A DNA stretch of 64,000 nucleotides from Cornus controversa (lineage: Eukaryota; Streptophyta; Magnoliopsida; Cornales; Cornaceae), in NCBI GenBank assembly GCA_026545225.1, contig CM048848.1:48578306-48642305 (forward strand), written 5' to 3'. The notes under the pieces are model-generated. The model had not been told where the DNA came from, did no database searches, and saw nothing but the letters and a program-made list of their open reading frames with translations. The position numbers were made by a program, and so were the translations under genes. Within the stretch, counting starts at the first letter, position 1. Each line of letters starts with the position of its first letter. Shown piece by piece: positions 34,459-44,360 of this stretch.

Positions 34459-36034
34459 CAAGGGCGGAGCCAGGATTGCAAAGTGGGGAGGGCTAAATAT
34501 ATATATATAGGTGACAAAAAAAGTCCTTGAATTTTGCGTACAAAATTCAATCCACAATTTCATTCATAAACAAGATTTATAGATAATCATAAATTATACA
34601 TACTAAACCTATTGTTGATATTGTGGGTTCAAAGAAAAATTTTCTCCTAACACCTCATTAGGATTCGCCATCATATTCACACCTCTCCAGGGTTAATATT
34701 GGGGTTGAAAAGAAGAATTTCCTCGTAATGTAGCATTGTTTGTCATCACGTTCACATCTCCCTAGTTTTGATATTGGGGTTGTGAAGATGAACTCTCCCC
34801 TATCATGATATTAGACAAAGTTACTTGGAGCACTCTGAGTCGCTATCTGCCTGTAGTATGCCAACTCAGCTTGTACTAAGGCACACCGCTATTCCAGATC
34901 AATAATTCTTGATGTGCAGCCCCAAATGGGATCCATGAGCCTAGTGTGGGTTTCATATGACATAGAGAAAGCAGCTATAATCCGATTTTCTCTATCGATA
35001 CTAAAATGAATTTTGAAGAAATTATTGTCACCATAAATTTTGTGAATGGCTATAAAATGCTCCTCACCTAGCTTATGGCTAAAGTAAGGCACATATTCAC
35101 AATCACCGAAAAAGTTTTTAAAATTTTTCATTTCTTTTTGTCGATATACATATACATATACATATATATATATATATGTATACATCTCCTGCACCTCATT
35201 TTCAATGTCCACTCTCTATTTCTTTTCCATCATTGGACCGACACTCACTGTGAGATAGTTGTATGTATATATTGAAAATTGTATATAAAACATGTGTACA
35301 AATGTTATGGGTACATATTTATGTACATATCTTGTTTTTATATGGAACTGTGATTTAAATTGAGTACGCAAATTTCGAGGACAATTTTTTTTAAGGTGGG
35401 AAGATTGTAAAGACCGGTTTATTTTTTACCAGAAATTTTTTTATTATTTAATGGTGGATATATATATATATATATATATAATTATATATATGGTGGATAT
35501 ATATATATAATTATACATAGATAGAGATATATAATAATATTTTTCAATAAGTTTCAAATTGTATTAAGCTAAAATATTTTATTCACACATGCTTGAATAG
35601 TGTACATGTATACAATGGGTACTTAAAATCGATCGATGTTATTACTAATACATTCTCATTTTTACTGAAGCTAATTAGTCTTTGGAGATAAACCGCAGAT
35701 TAAAAATATTTGCAGTTCAAATTATAAACCGGTTATTCACTTTTGTCACTGTCATTGCCACAATCCACCCATGAAGTCAATATATTTGCCTCTTTTTTTT
35801 TTGTAAAAAAGTTTGTTTTGAAATATTGTATGGCTTGGGAATCTCTTTAATTAAGTGAAAGAAAACAAGTTTTAGAGATAAGTATAAGCTCTATGGGCTA
35901 GGCTTTTGACCATATTTTTTATAGGCTGGGCTGGGATGGACAATTAACTTAACACAATACTAGTAAAAAAAAAATTTTTTTTTTTTTGGACCTGTGCTAT
36001 AGTCCACGTTAGCCCATGCCTAGTTCCGCCTCTC
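34459..36034. mobile_element. Non-autonomous hAT element (1576 bp)
   Basis: The left end CAAGGGCGGAGCCAGG and the reverse complement of the right end GAGAGGCGGAACTAGG form imperfect terminal inverted repeats. A perfect 8-bp duplication TCCATAGT flanks them (34451-34458, 36035-36042), diagnostic of hAT insertion. The left terminus is close to that of the larger hAT at 55123 (CAGGGGCGGAGCCAGG), suggesting the same family supplied transposase. There is no transposase inside; instead it carries a LOB-domain gene fragment. Confidence 0.8.
34811..35131 (-). pseudogene. LOB-domain (LBD) transcription factor fragment inside hAT
   Basis: LBD proteins are plant DNA-binding regulators with a Cys-rich zinc block, a GAS block and a coiled coil. 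On the minus strand this piece shows the end of the Cys block (Asp-Cys-Glu-Tyr-Val-Pro-Tyr-Phe), then His-Lys-Ile-Tyr-Gly-x-x-Asn, then Ser-Tyr-Glu-x-x-x-Arg-x-x-Asp-Pro-x-x-Gly-Cys, and a leucine-rich tail (Leu-Val-Gln-Ala-Glu-Leu-Ala-Tyr). The first Cys residues of the zinc finger are missing. A TAG interrupts the coiled-coil start near 34887, and the tail ends at a TAA at 34811. There is no intron in this piece. The target-duplication-bounded hAT encloses it, so it was probably captured. Assignment is by motif order only. Confidence 0.7.
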
Positions 36035-36042
36035 TCCATAGT

Positions 36043-36880
36043 GATTTTCTAACTTTTTAAAAAAAAGCATTACTAAATGATAATTAATGCTAAAAATATC
36101 AATTATTGAGGGAAAGATAGAAAAAGACTTACTAATTGAGAGATGATTTATCTCTCCTTGCTATAGTCACTTCTTCAAGCTTTATTTTTCTCTTATTTCT
36201 TCATTTGATCTTCTTCTTCCTTTAATTTAGGGTTGTCAATACATGAACCCTACTTACATATTTGACGACCCACATAAGAATAACTTATTTTCACATAGAA
36301 TAAGTTCAATCATTAACTAGATATCACTTAAATCCCTTTACAAAAGGGTTTTTACCATATTATCTTAAATGAAAAATTATATGTTTTTAATAAAAAATTT
36401 GGGTCATTACAAGACAATCTTTCGTGGACCCAATGTCGACGAGCTCGGCATTTGAGTTTGGGATCTATTTTTGGAACCCAACGTTCGGCATTTGAGTTTG
36501 GCATCTATTTTTGGAACCCAACGTTCTGTCAGCTCACCCGTGTTGTGAAGAAGAAGATTAGAGGGAGATGAAGAAGATTAGAGGGAGATGGGAGTCGATT
36601 TGTATATAAGGTGGGTGATTAGTACACATTTCAATTTCGGGTTAAAATAATATGGGTCCAAATCCTATAAGAGCAAAATAATCCAAGGACATTTACTATT
36701 TGTTGATTGGAACATGAGGTGACATTATTTCCGTTCCCTTGGACAACAGACCACAAGGTCGACAAGGAAACCTCTAATAGTTTTGCGGGTATTCTAAAAG
36801 AAAAAATTCACAGACTAAGAGGCTTTTTGCAATTTTTGCTTTAATTTATAATAGATTTTATAACGTGCGTCCATCCCCAT
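36043..36880. other. AT-rich spacer, nothing genic
   Basis: Contains a perfect-looking two-copy tandem repeat of 40 bp (36446-36485, 36486-36525; 'cggcatttgagtttgg...') with one mismatch. No open frame of note. Confidence 0.5.
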
Positions 36881-37627
36881 ACCTATTCTATTTGGGAAGG
36901 AGGCTTAGGAGGAAAATGTAATATAATATATATATATAGTCCTCTAATGTATCTTTTAACGAGGAAATTTTAGCAATGGCCTTAATTCTAGAATGGGAAT
37001 GCATCCTTTAATCAAAAAGGAAAATGGGACCCACCATTTTTATCTTTTTGCGCAAGGACCCACCAATCTTTGTTTTGGTGATGAAGAGAAATATTGAACT
37101 TCCTACAAATACAATGTCCTGATTTTGTATATTGGCCCAAGACAAACAACTCTCAGGGAACTACATGACTTTGATGGGGGTACTCAATACCAACTAATAA
37201 AGTCATGTAATGACAGAAGAGAATTTTGAGATCACCAGTATTTAATTTTAATATATCTGATTTTTTTTTCCTTTGATAATGTACTGTGCTTACCCAAACA
37301 ACAACAATAACAACAACAAAAAAACAAATCCTACTCCAATTGAACTGAATACGCTTGCAGTTCAAACCCTATAAAGCAATTCATGAATTATATGAAACAA
37401 ATTGCAACAAAAGTTAAAATAAACTATATGTAATAGGATTAATATCTCAAACATCTCAACAGTTATTAGATAGTCACATATATATATATATAAAGATATA
37501 TATATATATATATGAAAACAACTTCAATCAATTATCTTACTGTTATTGTGCAATGAATTACAAACTTACGGTTATGCATTGATAGTTGATTTTACTCTCC
37601 ATTGGAATGACTCAAGCCGAGACTTCA
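36881..37627. repeat. Duplicated RLP 3'-distal flank (truncated)
   Basis: 36930-37300 matches 4330-4990. 37300-37627 matches the DNA just past the intact RLP stop (39110-39390), including 'gatagttgattttactctccattggaatga'. Homology stops at 37627, about 40 bp before the position where an RLP stop codon would lie. The RLP copy this flank once served is therefore deleted. Confidence 0.65.
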
Positions 37628-38400
37628 AATTATTCTTTAATGATAATATTAAAATTAATACAAATAACTCATTTGGCATGGTGTTGCTAAAAATTATTTT
37701 CCACTGAAAATTATTTAAGTGGGTTATATTTGTATAAAAAAAAAACTATTAGATGCGTCTATAAGAAAATGAAAATAACTTGTAACAATTTTCAAAATTT
37801 TCTTAAATTTCTATTTTAAAAAAAATTAAAAAGGAAAAGAAAACCTAAAATAAAAATCATTTTAAAGAAAACCTATTTTTTTAAAAAAATTCTATTAAGG
37901 GACATTTTCATCATTGTAACATCACTTTAATGGTGTGTAATCTTCAAAATTTTCTTAAATTCCTATTTTTTGAAAATTAAAAAGGAAAAGAAAACCTAGA
38001 TTTTCTTAAATTTTTATTAAGGGACAATTTTGTCATTATAACATCACTTTAAAGTTGCGTAATCTTCAAATTTTTCTTAAATTTAGTTTTTTGGGAATTA
38101 AAAGGGAAAATGAAACTTAAAATGAAAATCATTTTAAAGAAAACCTAAATTTTCTTAAATACTATCAAGGGGGTTTTGTGCAAAAATCTGATAGTCCAAG
38201 GAAGTTTTATGCAATTTGCTCTTTCTTAATTTTCTATTGAGGGGCATTTTTGTCATTGTAATAATACTTTATGGGCGCATGAAACTCACGTGCCCTTTAA
38301 CTGTTAATTTTGGGAGGTTAGTCTGAAGATTGCAATAAGTGATGGTTTAAGTCAAATTATTAGTCAAGGGAGAATTTATGTTAATTTTGAATAGTTAAAT
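37628..38400. repeat. AT-rich region with three ~130-bp tandem units
   Basis: About 37790-38180 contains three diverged units sharing 'ggaaaagaaaacct(a/t)aa', 'gtcattgtaacatcacttta' and 'gtaatcttcaaa(a/t)tttt'. No coding content. Confidence 0.55.
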
Positions 38401-39431
38401 AGGATTTTTTGCAATTTGCTCAATTTGTAAGGTAAAACTACTAAAGTTCCTGTAATAATGAAGTTGAGTTTTATCATTCTTTTTACCGTAAAAATAGGTT
38501 TGGAGACAAAAGAGTTTATAATTAGATTCTATATATGTTTTTAATAATTTGATTTTAAAGTAGCCAAAACAATATGTCTGCTACCGAAAACTCCAAACTG
38601 GGAGCTTCGGATATCAAGTCCAAGCTCACTAATCAGTCCAAACTGGGAGTTTCGGATCTCAATGTTTTGTCCATGGTTAGCCCAAAATATAAAAATAGTA
38701 CCATTGGGCTTTGCTCAGATGGTCTGATGATGCGTCAATGTTTGATTAGGTATTAAGTTTGAATTTCTGCATAGTTTTGAAACTCAGCTTTTTTTTTTAT
38801 TATTATTTTTTATATTTCAGAAATTTTTATGGTTATATTTTGTTTTTTATCAATAAAGTACACTCTTTTTCTTTTATTCTTTTTTAACAGCATTCATTTG
38901 AAAGGAAATTATGTATTAACTTATATAGTAAGAAGAAAATTTATGGTATATAAATTGTGGGTGTGTACGCTTTGCTTGAACTTTTGAAAAAAAAAATTGA
39001 AGAAGAAGAAAATTTATGACCAAAATTTAAGAGCACAAGTATTTTATTTTAATATTTCTGATTTTCTTTTTCCTTTTATGGCTGCCATGTGAATTGAGAT
39101 TGTATAAAGCAACAACAAAAATAGGATTAACATCTCAAACAACAACAAAAATAAATCCAGGACTTCAAGTTCAAACCCTATAAAGCAATTCATGGATTAT
39201 ATGAAACAAACTGCAACAAATGTCAAAATAAACTATATGTAATAGGATTAAGATCTCCACAGTTATTAGATAGTCCCATATATATATTATATGAAAAAAA
39301 CTTCAATCAAATAGCTTACTATTATTACCCAATGAATTGCAAGCTTACCTGATAGTTGATTTTACTCTCCATTGGAATGATTCAAGCCAAGACTTCAAGT
39401 TTATCACAACCACTTCACTTCACTCCACACA
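38401..39431 (-). other. 3' flank of the intact RLP gene
   Basis: Non-coding DNA downstream of the RLP stop. Parts of it recur at 1101-1537, 4930-5215 and 37300-37627, so it was copied together with RLP gene ends. A 3' UTR must lie at its right end, but no cleavage site can be assigned. Confidence 0.6.
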
Positions 39432-42400
39432 CTAAAGCCTTCGAATTGGATTTCTGTAAGCTCCTCTCTTCTGTATTATTCTTCTCAGAAAAACTCGATC
39501 CATATGTTTGTAGTACCATTGTCTCCATCTTCTAGAGAACACAAGTGGCCAAATGATAATTGCTAAGCCCACCATAAATCCCAATGTTGCATTTAAGTAC
39601 ACCTCTGTCTCCAAGATTGAATGCCCATCTTTGAATATTGGGGGTGGATCTTGTGCGACTTCAACATTATTGCAACACAAGTTCAAAGGGAAGCCGCATA
39701 GTCCAGGATTCCCTAAAAAGGATGTGTCTGAGAATGTCTGAAACTGGGAACCTGTCGGAATTCTTCCAACCAAAAGATTGTATGACACATTCAAGAGCGA
39801 AAGAAATGTAAGACTTGCAAGTTGTGTCGGGATCATCTCGATTAGCATGTTCCATGAAAGGTCTAATGACTCGAGATTCTTCAAGTTTCCTAATGACGTT
39901 GGAATTGAGTTGTTTAGCATGTTGTGCGATAAGTTTAGAACAACAAGCACTTTGAGATTTCCAACCGTATCTGGTATTTTTCCATCAAATCTGTTGCTTG
40001 AAAAATCAATAGATGTAAAGATAGTTAAAATTTTCACCAGCTCCACGGATATCCCTTTGTAGATGACATCCACTCGATTTGAATAGTACTCAGAAAATCC
40101 AAAAAAATAACCCAGATTATTGAACTTTGGTTGGGCATTATCCTCGTCAGTCATCATTGCTTTCAAATTTGAGAAGAAACTTGATGATAGAGCGCCGCCA
40201 AAGTTGTTGAAAGCTAAGTCAATGATATGAAGATTCCACAAGCTTTTAATATTTCCCCCTTGGCAGTTAATGTCTCCTTCGAACCTATTAGAGCGCAAAA
40301 CTAAAATACGTAGACTAGATAAGTTCTCCAAAAAGCAAGGAAATCTGTCACTTATCATGTTATTGCCAAGGTTTAAAACCTCCATCCCTCTACAATTTGA
40401 CAATGATTTCGGAACCCGCCCTTGCAAATGATTACCATTGAGATCCAGACTCTGTAGACTACAGTTTTTCGGAAATATACTCAAAATATTTTCACTAAAT
40501 CTGTTATTTCGCAGATTTAATACTCCAAGAGTACTAGTACTCCTTTGGATCAAACATGCTGGTATTGTGCCATTTAGACGATTATTAGACAAATCTAGAA
40601 CTTCAAGGTTTTCCATCCTGCATATTGATTGAGGAATGTTTCCATTGATATTGTTATTTGAAAGAGAGAAGAAATAAGGATTGGTGAGGACATTACCAAT
40701 AGTAGGAGGGATAGAAGAGCTAAAACTATTATTTGAGAAGTCTAGGTAATTAACTGGTCCTCTTGGTATTGGGATTTCTCCATGGAGTTGGTTTGAGTGT
40801 AGGTCAAGGATACTCAAATCAGATAGGAGAATAACATAGGGTTCTTGAAAATGAGATAGGAGATTGTGAGAGAGATTCAAGTAATAAAACCCTCCATTCC
40901 CAACATCCCAAAACCAGTTTGGTATTTCCCCTTCAATTTGGTTGTCCGAAAGGTCCAAGTCAGCCAGCAATGGTTGCTTCCTTAGATGAGGAAAACTTTG
41001 TAGCTTGCATGAAGCCAATTTCAATATTTTAAACTGAGGTATGGAAGACAAGCTTGAACTATTGGCACTTGTTGTATGGATTGACAAGCTGTTGTATGAA
41101 AGGTCAAGGACAGAAAGATTGGTCAGCCTATAAAACTTTTCCAGTTGTATTGTGCCACTGAAGTTGTTGGAATTGATTACAAGGTAATAAAGGCTTCCGA
41201 GCTCAAAGAAAGACATGGGTACCGATCCTTGTAACTTGTTATTGTTCAAAACAATAAATTGGAGCAGAGAGGAGGAAGCATTAGAAAATTCATCAACTTG
41301 ACCATCAAATTGGTTAAATGAAAGATCAATGGTTTCCAGCAATGGGAGTTCAAAAAGAGATGATGGAATGCTTCCACTAAACATGTTATTCGACAAATCC
41401 AAATAAACAAGTTGAGTAAGGTTTGCCATTGAACTTGGGATTGGTCCACTGAATCTGCAATTTTGAACATCTATCGAAGACAACATCTGAAGGTTACCAA
41501 TAGAATCTGGTAATCTCCCAGAAAAATTTGTGTCGCTAAGAATCAAGGTCTGAAGAGGTCCATTTTGCGAAAATTCTGGAAAAGAACCCTCAAGTAATTC
41601 ATTGCCGGATAAAACAAGCGTACGTAGAGTTGGTATGTGGAAGATATTTTTCGAAAATGCTCCTTGCAAATTACAATCGTCGAGATATAATTGTGTCAAA
41701 TTGGTGAATTTTGCAAAGAAATTTGGAACTGGGGAGGGGAAATTGTTCCCGCTAAGATCGATCAGAGAAATGGACCGGAGATTCTCAAGGGAAGAACAAA
41801 GGGGGCCTGAGAGATCACAATAAGGCAAGCTCAAGACTTGCAGATTAGGGAGTGAAGAAGATATGGCTTCACACCATTCCTCTCCCTTGGACGATATCTT
41901 TACTTTACCAAGACGGAGTTCCGTGAGCTTTGTCAGATTCTGAACAAGCAATTTTAGATTTGAGTTGCCAAGTTCTAAACCGTCGTTCAAAGACAAATCC
42001 AGAGAAACTAACCTTGTCAAGTGCGAAATTCCAATAGGAATTTGCCCGGTGAACCAAGCATTTGACAAATTAAGATATGTCAAACTAGTTAGCTTCTCAA
42101 ACCCAGAAGGAGAGGAGTTGAAGAAATTATTAGCAAGATTCAAACCTTGAAGATGTCGGAGACGGAAGAGACTAGTTGAATTGTTAATGATTCCTCCAGA
42201 AATTGATTCATCGCTCAAGTCGAGACCAACAACATAACCATAACCCGTATCATCATCGCACGTTACACCACCCCACTCGCAACAATCCGTGTTATGATTC
42301 CAGAGCACCAGCTTGGTTGAATATGAAGAGTCGAATATGAGACTCTTCTTGAACTGGAGCAACAAACTTTTCTGATGCTCTAAACATTGGCTCTCAACTG

Positions 42401-42479
42401 GAATACAGAAGAAGATTGAGACTACTGTGATTGTGGTTGTGGTGATAAAGAAAAGCCATGGCAAGACTGAATACCTCAT
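39432..42479 (-). CDS. Receptor-like protein with extracellular LRRs (RLP, Cf/Ve1-like)
   Basis: A single-exon gene of 1015 codons, apparently intact. The layout is that of plant RLPs, cell-surface immune or developmental receptors without a kinase domain. It has a hydrophobic signal peptide (residues 1-30), a Cys-rich N-cap with Cys-Cys-x-Trp-x-Gly-Val-x-Cys, and about 31 LRR units by hand count. The island domain (about 770-815) has Tyr-Tyr...Lys-Gly, and four closing LRRs follow. Then come a short C-cap, an acidic spacer, one transmembrane helix (about 960-981) with a Gly-x-x-x-Gly motif, and a basic 33-residue tail (Arg-Arg-Trp-Arg-Gln-Trp-Tyr). Length is normal for the family. RLPs of this kind usually signal with SOBIR1-type kinases; ligand and partner here are unknown. 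Broken copies nearby mark it as the survivor of a cluster. Confidence 0.93.
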   Translation of the reverse strand: MRYSVLPWLFFITTTTITVVSIFFCIPVESQCLEHQKSLLLQFKKSLIFDSSYSTKLVLWNHNTDCCEWGGVTCDDDTGYGYVVGLDLSDESISGGIINNSTSLFRLRHLQGLNLANNFFNSSPSGFEKLTSLTYLNLSNAWFTGQIPIGISHLTRLVSLDLSLNDGLELGNSNLKLLVQNLTKLTELRLGKVKISSKGEEWCEAISSSLPNLQVLSLPYCDLSGPLCSSLENLRSISLIDLSGNNFPSPVPNFFAKFTNLTQLYLDDCNLQGAFSKNIFHIPTLRTLVLSGNELLEGSFPEFSQNGPLQTLILSDTNFSGRLPDSIGNLQMLSSIDVQNCRFSGPIPSSMANLTQLVYLDLSNNMFSGSIPSSLFELPLLETIDLSFNQFDGQVDEFSNASSSLLQFIVLNNNKLQGSVPMSFFELGSLYYLVINSNNFSGTIQLEKFYRLTNLSVLDLSYNSLSIHTTSANSSSLSSIPQFKILKLASCKLQSFPHLRKQPLLADLDLSDNQIEGEIPNWFWDVGNGGFYYLNLSHNLLSHFQEPYVILLSDLSILDLHSNQLHGEIPIPRGPVNYLDFSNNSFSSSIPPTIGNVLTNPYFFSLSNNNINGNIPQSICRMENLEVLDLSNNRLNGTIPACLIQRSTSTLGVLNLRNNRFSENILSIFPKNCSLQSLDLNGNHLQGRVPKSLSNCRGMEVLNLGNNMISDRFPCFLENLSSLRILVLRSNRFEGDINCQGGNIKSLWNLHIIDLAFNNFGGALSSSFFSNLKAMMTDEDNAQPKFNNLGYFFGFSEYYSNRVDVIYKGISVELVKILTIFTSIDFSSNRFDGKIPDTVGNLKVLVVLNLSHNMLNNSIPTSLGNLKNLESLDLSWNMLIEMIPTQLASLTFLSLLNVSYNLLVGRIPTGSQFQTFSDTSFLGNPGLCGFPLNLCCNNVEVAQDPPPIFKDGHSILETEVYLNATLGFMVGLAIIIWPLVFSRRWRQWYYKHMDRVFLRRIIQKRGAYRNPIRRL

Positions 42480-42534
42480 CTTTTAGGCAACAATAAGTGA
42501 AGTTGAAGTGAAGAGCTATGGTTACGGGTGGTTG

Positions 42535-42542
42535 CTTTATAG
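42535..42542 (-). promoter_or_regulatory. Candidate TATA box of the RLP gene
   Basis: On the minus strand CTATAAAG lies about 56-63 bases before the ATG, leaving room for a leader of about 25-35 bases. The surrounding block is repeated upstream with its TATA changed to 'ctttaagatagag'. Confidence 0.6.
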
Positions 42543-42550
42543 AGCTGGGG

Positions 42551-42556
42551 TTGACT
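42551..42556 (+). promoter_or_regulatory. W-box-like TTGACT in the RLP promoter
   Basis: TTGACT just upstream of the TATA box fits the WRKY-binding core TTGAC(C/T). Further TTGAC cores lie at 42577 and 42989. WRKY control is common for immune receptors, but the short motif also occurs by chance. Confidence 0.35.
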
Positions 42557-42854
42557 CCAAGTCTTTGGAGAACTACTTGACAAAGTCTTCAAAAACTATA
42601 TATTAATGAGACTTGTCAAATTTATACGGATAACACTTGACACCATGGTGACCACAGAATATTTTTAATAATATTTTATTTTATATTAATAATCTCTTTA
42701 CTTATTATAGTATTTTTTATATAATTTTTTAAAATTTGTAATTAATTAGTATATAAATATACTTTATGAATCTTAGTTACAAATTAAATTAAAGAACATA
42801 TTGTTTAAAAAAAATTAAAGAACGGCTTTATGATCATCAAAGTTTTTCAGTCAA

Positions 42855-42930
42855 GAAAAATCATGGCAAGACTGAATACCTTCATTATTTTTCAAGACTG
42901 AATACCTTCATTATTTTTAGTCAACAATAA
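42855..42930 (-). pseudogene. 5'-end stub of another RLP copy
   Basis: It matches the start-codon region of the intact RLP (its first eight codons, 'cat ggcaagactgaatacct'), but with a one-base insertion that shifts the frame right after the ATG, and the start region is duplicated in tandem as a ~27-bp unit. Coding sequence beyond codon ~8 is missing. It continues into the same leader sequence as the live gene (to ~42930). Confidence 0.6.
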
Positions 42931-44195
42931 GTGAAGTTGAAATTAAGAGCTGGGGATGACTCCAAGTCATCATATATAAAACAAGAACTTGACTCAAAGT
43001 CTTTGGAGAACTTGTCGAATGAGGAGAATGCATTTAATGTATTTATACTTTATTTGTGTTAAAATTTCAAAAAGTTACACTTTTGCTAACACATTCACAT
43101 GAACTACACTTTGACAAAGTCTTCAAAAACTATATATTAGATTTTTCTTGTGTACCTGGTGGAAGAAGTAAGACTTGTCAAATTTATTCTGGTAACACTT
43201 AAAACTATGGCCACCATAGAATATTTTTAATAATACTTTATTTTATATTAATCTATTTACTTATTATTATCATTTTCTATATATTTTTTAGAAATTTGTA
43301 ATTAATTAGTACGGAAAAATACTTTATGAATCTTAGTTTCTAATTAAATTAAAGAATATATTTTTTTTAAAAAAATTGAAAAATGACTTTATAGTTATCA
43401 TAGTTTTATTTTGTTGACGACACTAATGAAAATATATTAAAATTACAATGGCATATTTTTTGATGAAAAAATATGGCCGTTTATTGTACGAAAAGATTGA
43501 ATTGTTATGATTGAGTATCATTTTAACAAAAGTGCGCGCTCTCTCTCTCTCTTATTCATTCTCTTTAAATTAGTTATATCTCTTATTTATTTTTCTATCA
43601 TTAGTCATTAGACACTATCACATCTCACCTTATATTTAGAAAAATTTGCAATTTTTACTGCCGGTAAGAAATGGGACTTATCAAACTTGTTGAATGATAA
43701 GACAATGCATTCAATACATTCATATCTTATTTGTACTTAAATTTTATCGACCCACTATTAGACTAGTGCTAACAGTCGATTCACGTGAACTACACTTTGA
43801 CAAAGTCTTCAAAAACTATACATTAGATTTTTCTTGTGGATGAGACTTATCAAAAACTTGTTGAATTATAAGACAATGCATTTAATGCATTCATACCTAA
43901 TTTGTTCTCAAATTTCATTGACCCACCATTAGGCTTGTGCTAACAATCTTGTGTACCGGATGGTGTAGGAAATGAGACTAGTCAAATTTATAGTGTTAAC
44001 ACTTAAAACTATGGTGGCCATACAATATTTTTAATAATGCGGGTGTCCATCCATAGAGCTGGCGGCTTTAAGATAGAGATGAGGTTGACTCCAAGTCATC
44101 TCATCGAAGAAAAGATCATAGCAAGAATCAAGACATTCGAAATAAATGTTTTATTTAATATTACAAGCTCGTGGAAAAGCAGGCTCAACTACATT

Positions 44196-44319
44196 TCTAT
44201 ACTGAAGGAAACATGTCAACAATAAGGTACGTGAGGGAAGTTATGTGGATCCGGCCTCAGGATCCTCTCAAAGAATAAGAATGAGAGAGCAAGGACTCCA
44301 ACTATCCCATCATTATATA

Positions 44320-44360
<41 letters not shown>

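Larger units (their letters stand above)
42480..44110 (-). repeat. RLP promoter with two or three partial upstream copies
   Basis: The proximal promoter (42480-42710) is partly repeated. 42890-43020 repeats the leader and 'ttgactc...aagtctttggagaac'. 43120-43260 and 43795-44035 repeat 'tgacaaagtcttcaaaaactata' and 'aacacttaaaactatgg'. 44037-44110 repeats the TATA-proximal block. The remains of several RLP 5' ends are therefore stacked upstream of the live gene. Confidence 0.65.

Noticed and set aside
34889-35212. The whole 107-codon minus-strand frame as a functional small LBD protein
   Set aside because: The N-terminal part is translated (AT)n microsatellite, the zinc-finger Cys block is incomplete and a stop precedes the coiled coil, so only the core is called a captured fragment.
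39553-42150. Several plus-strand open frames across the RLP gene
   Set aside because: Antisense shadows of the LRR coding region; their periodic Leu/Ser patterns mirror the repeat.
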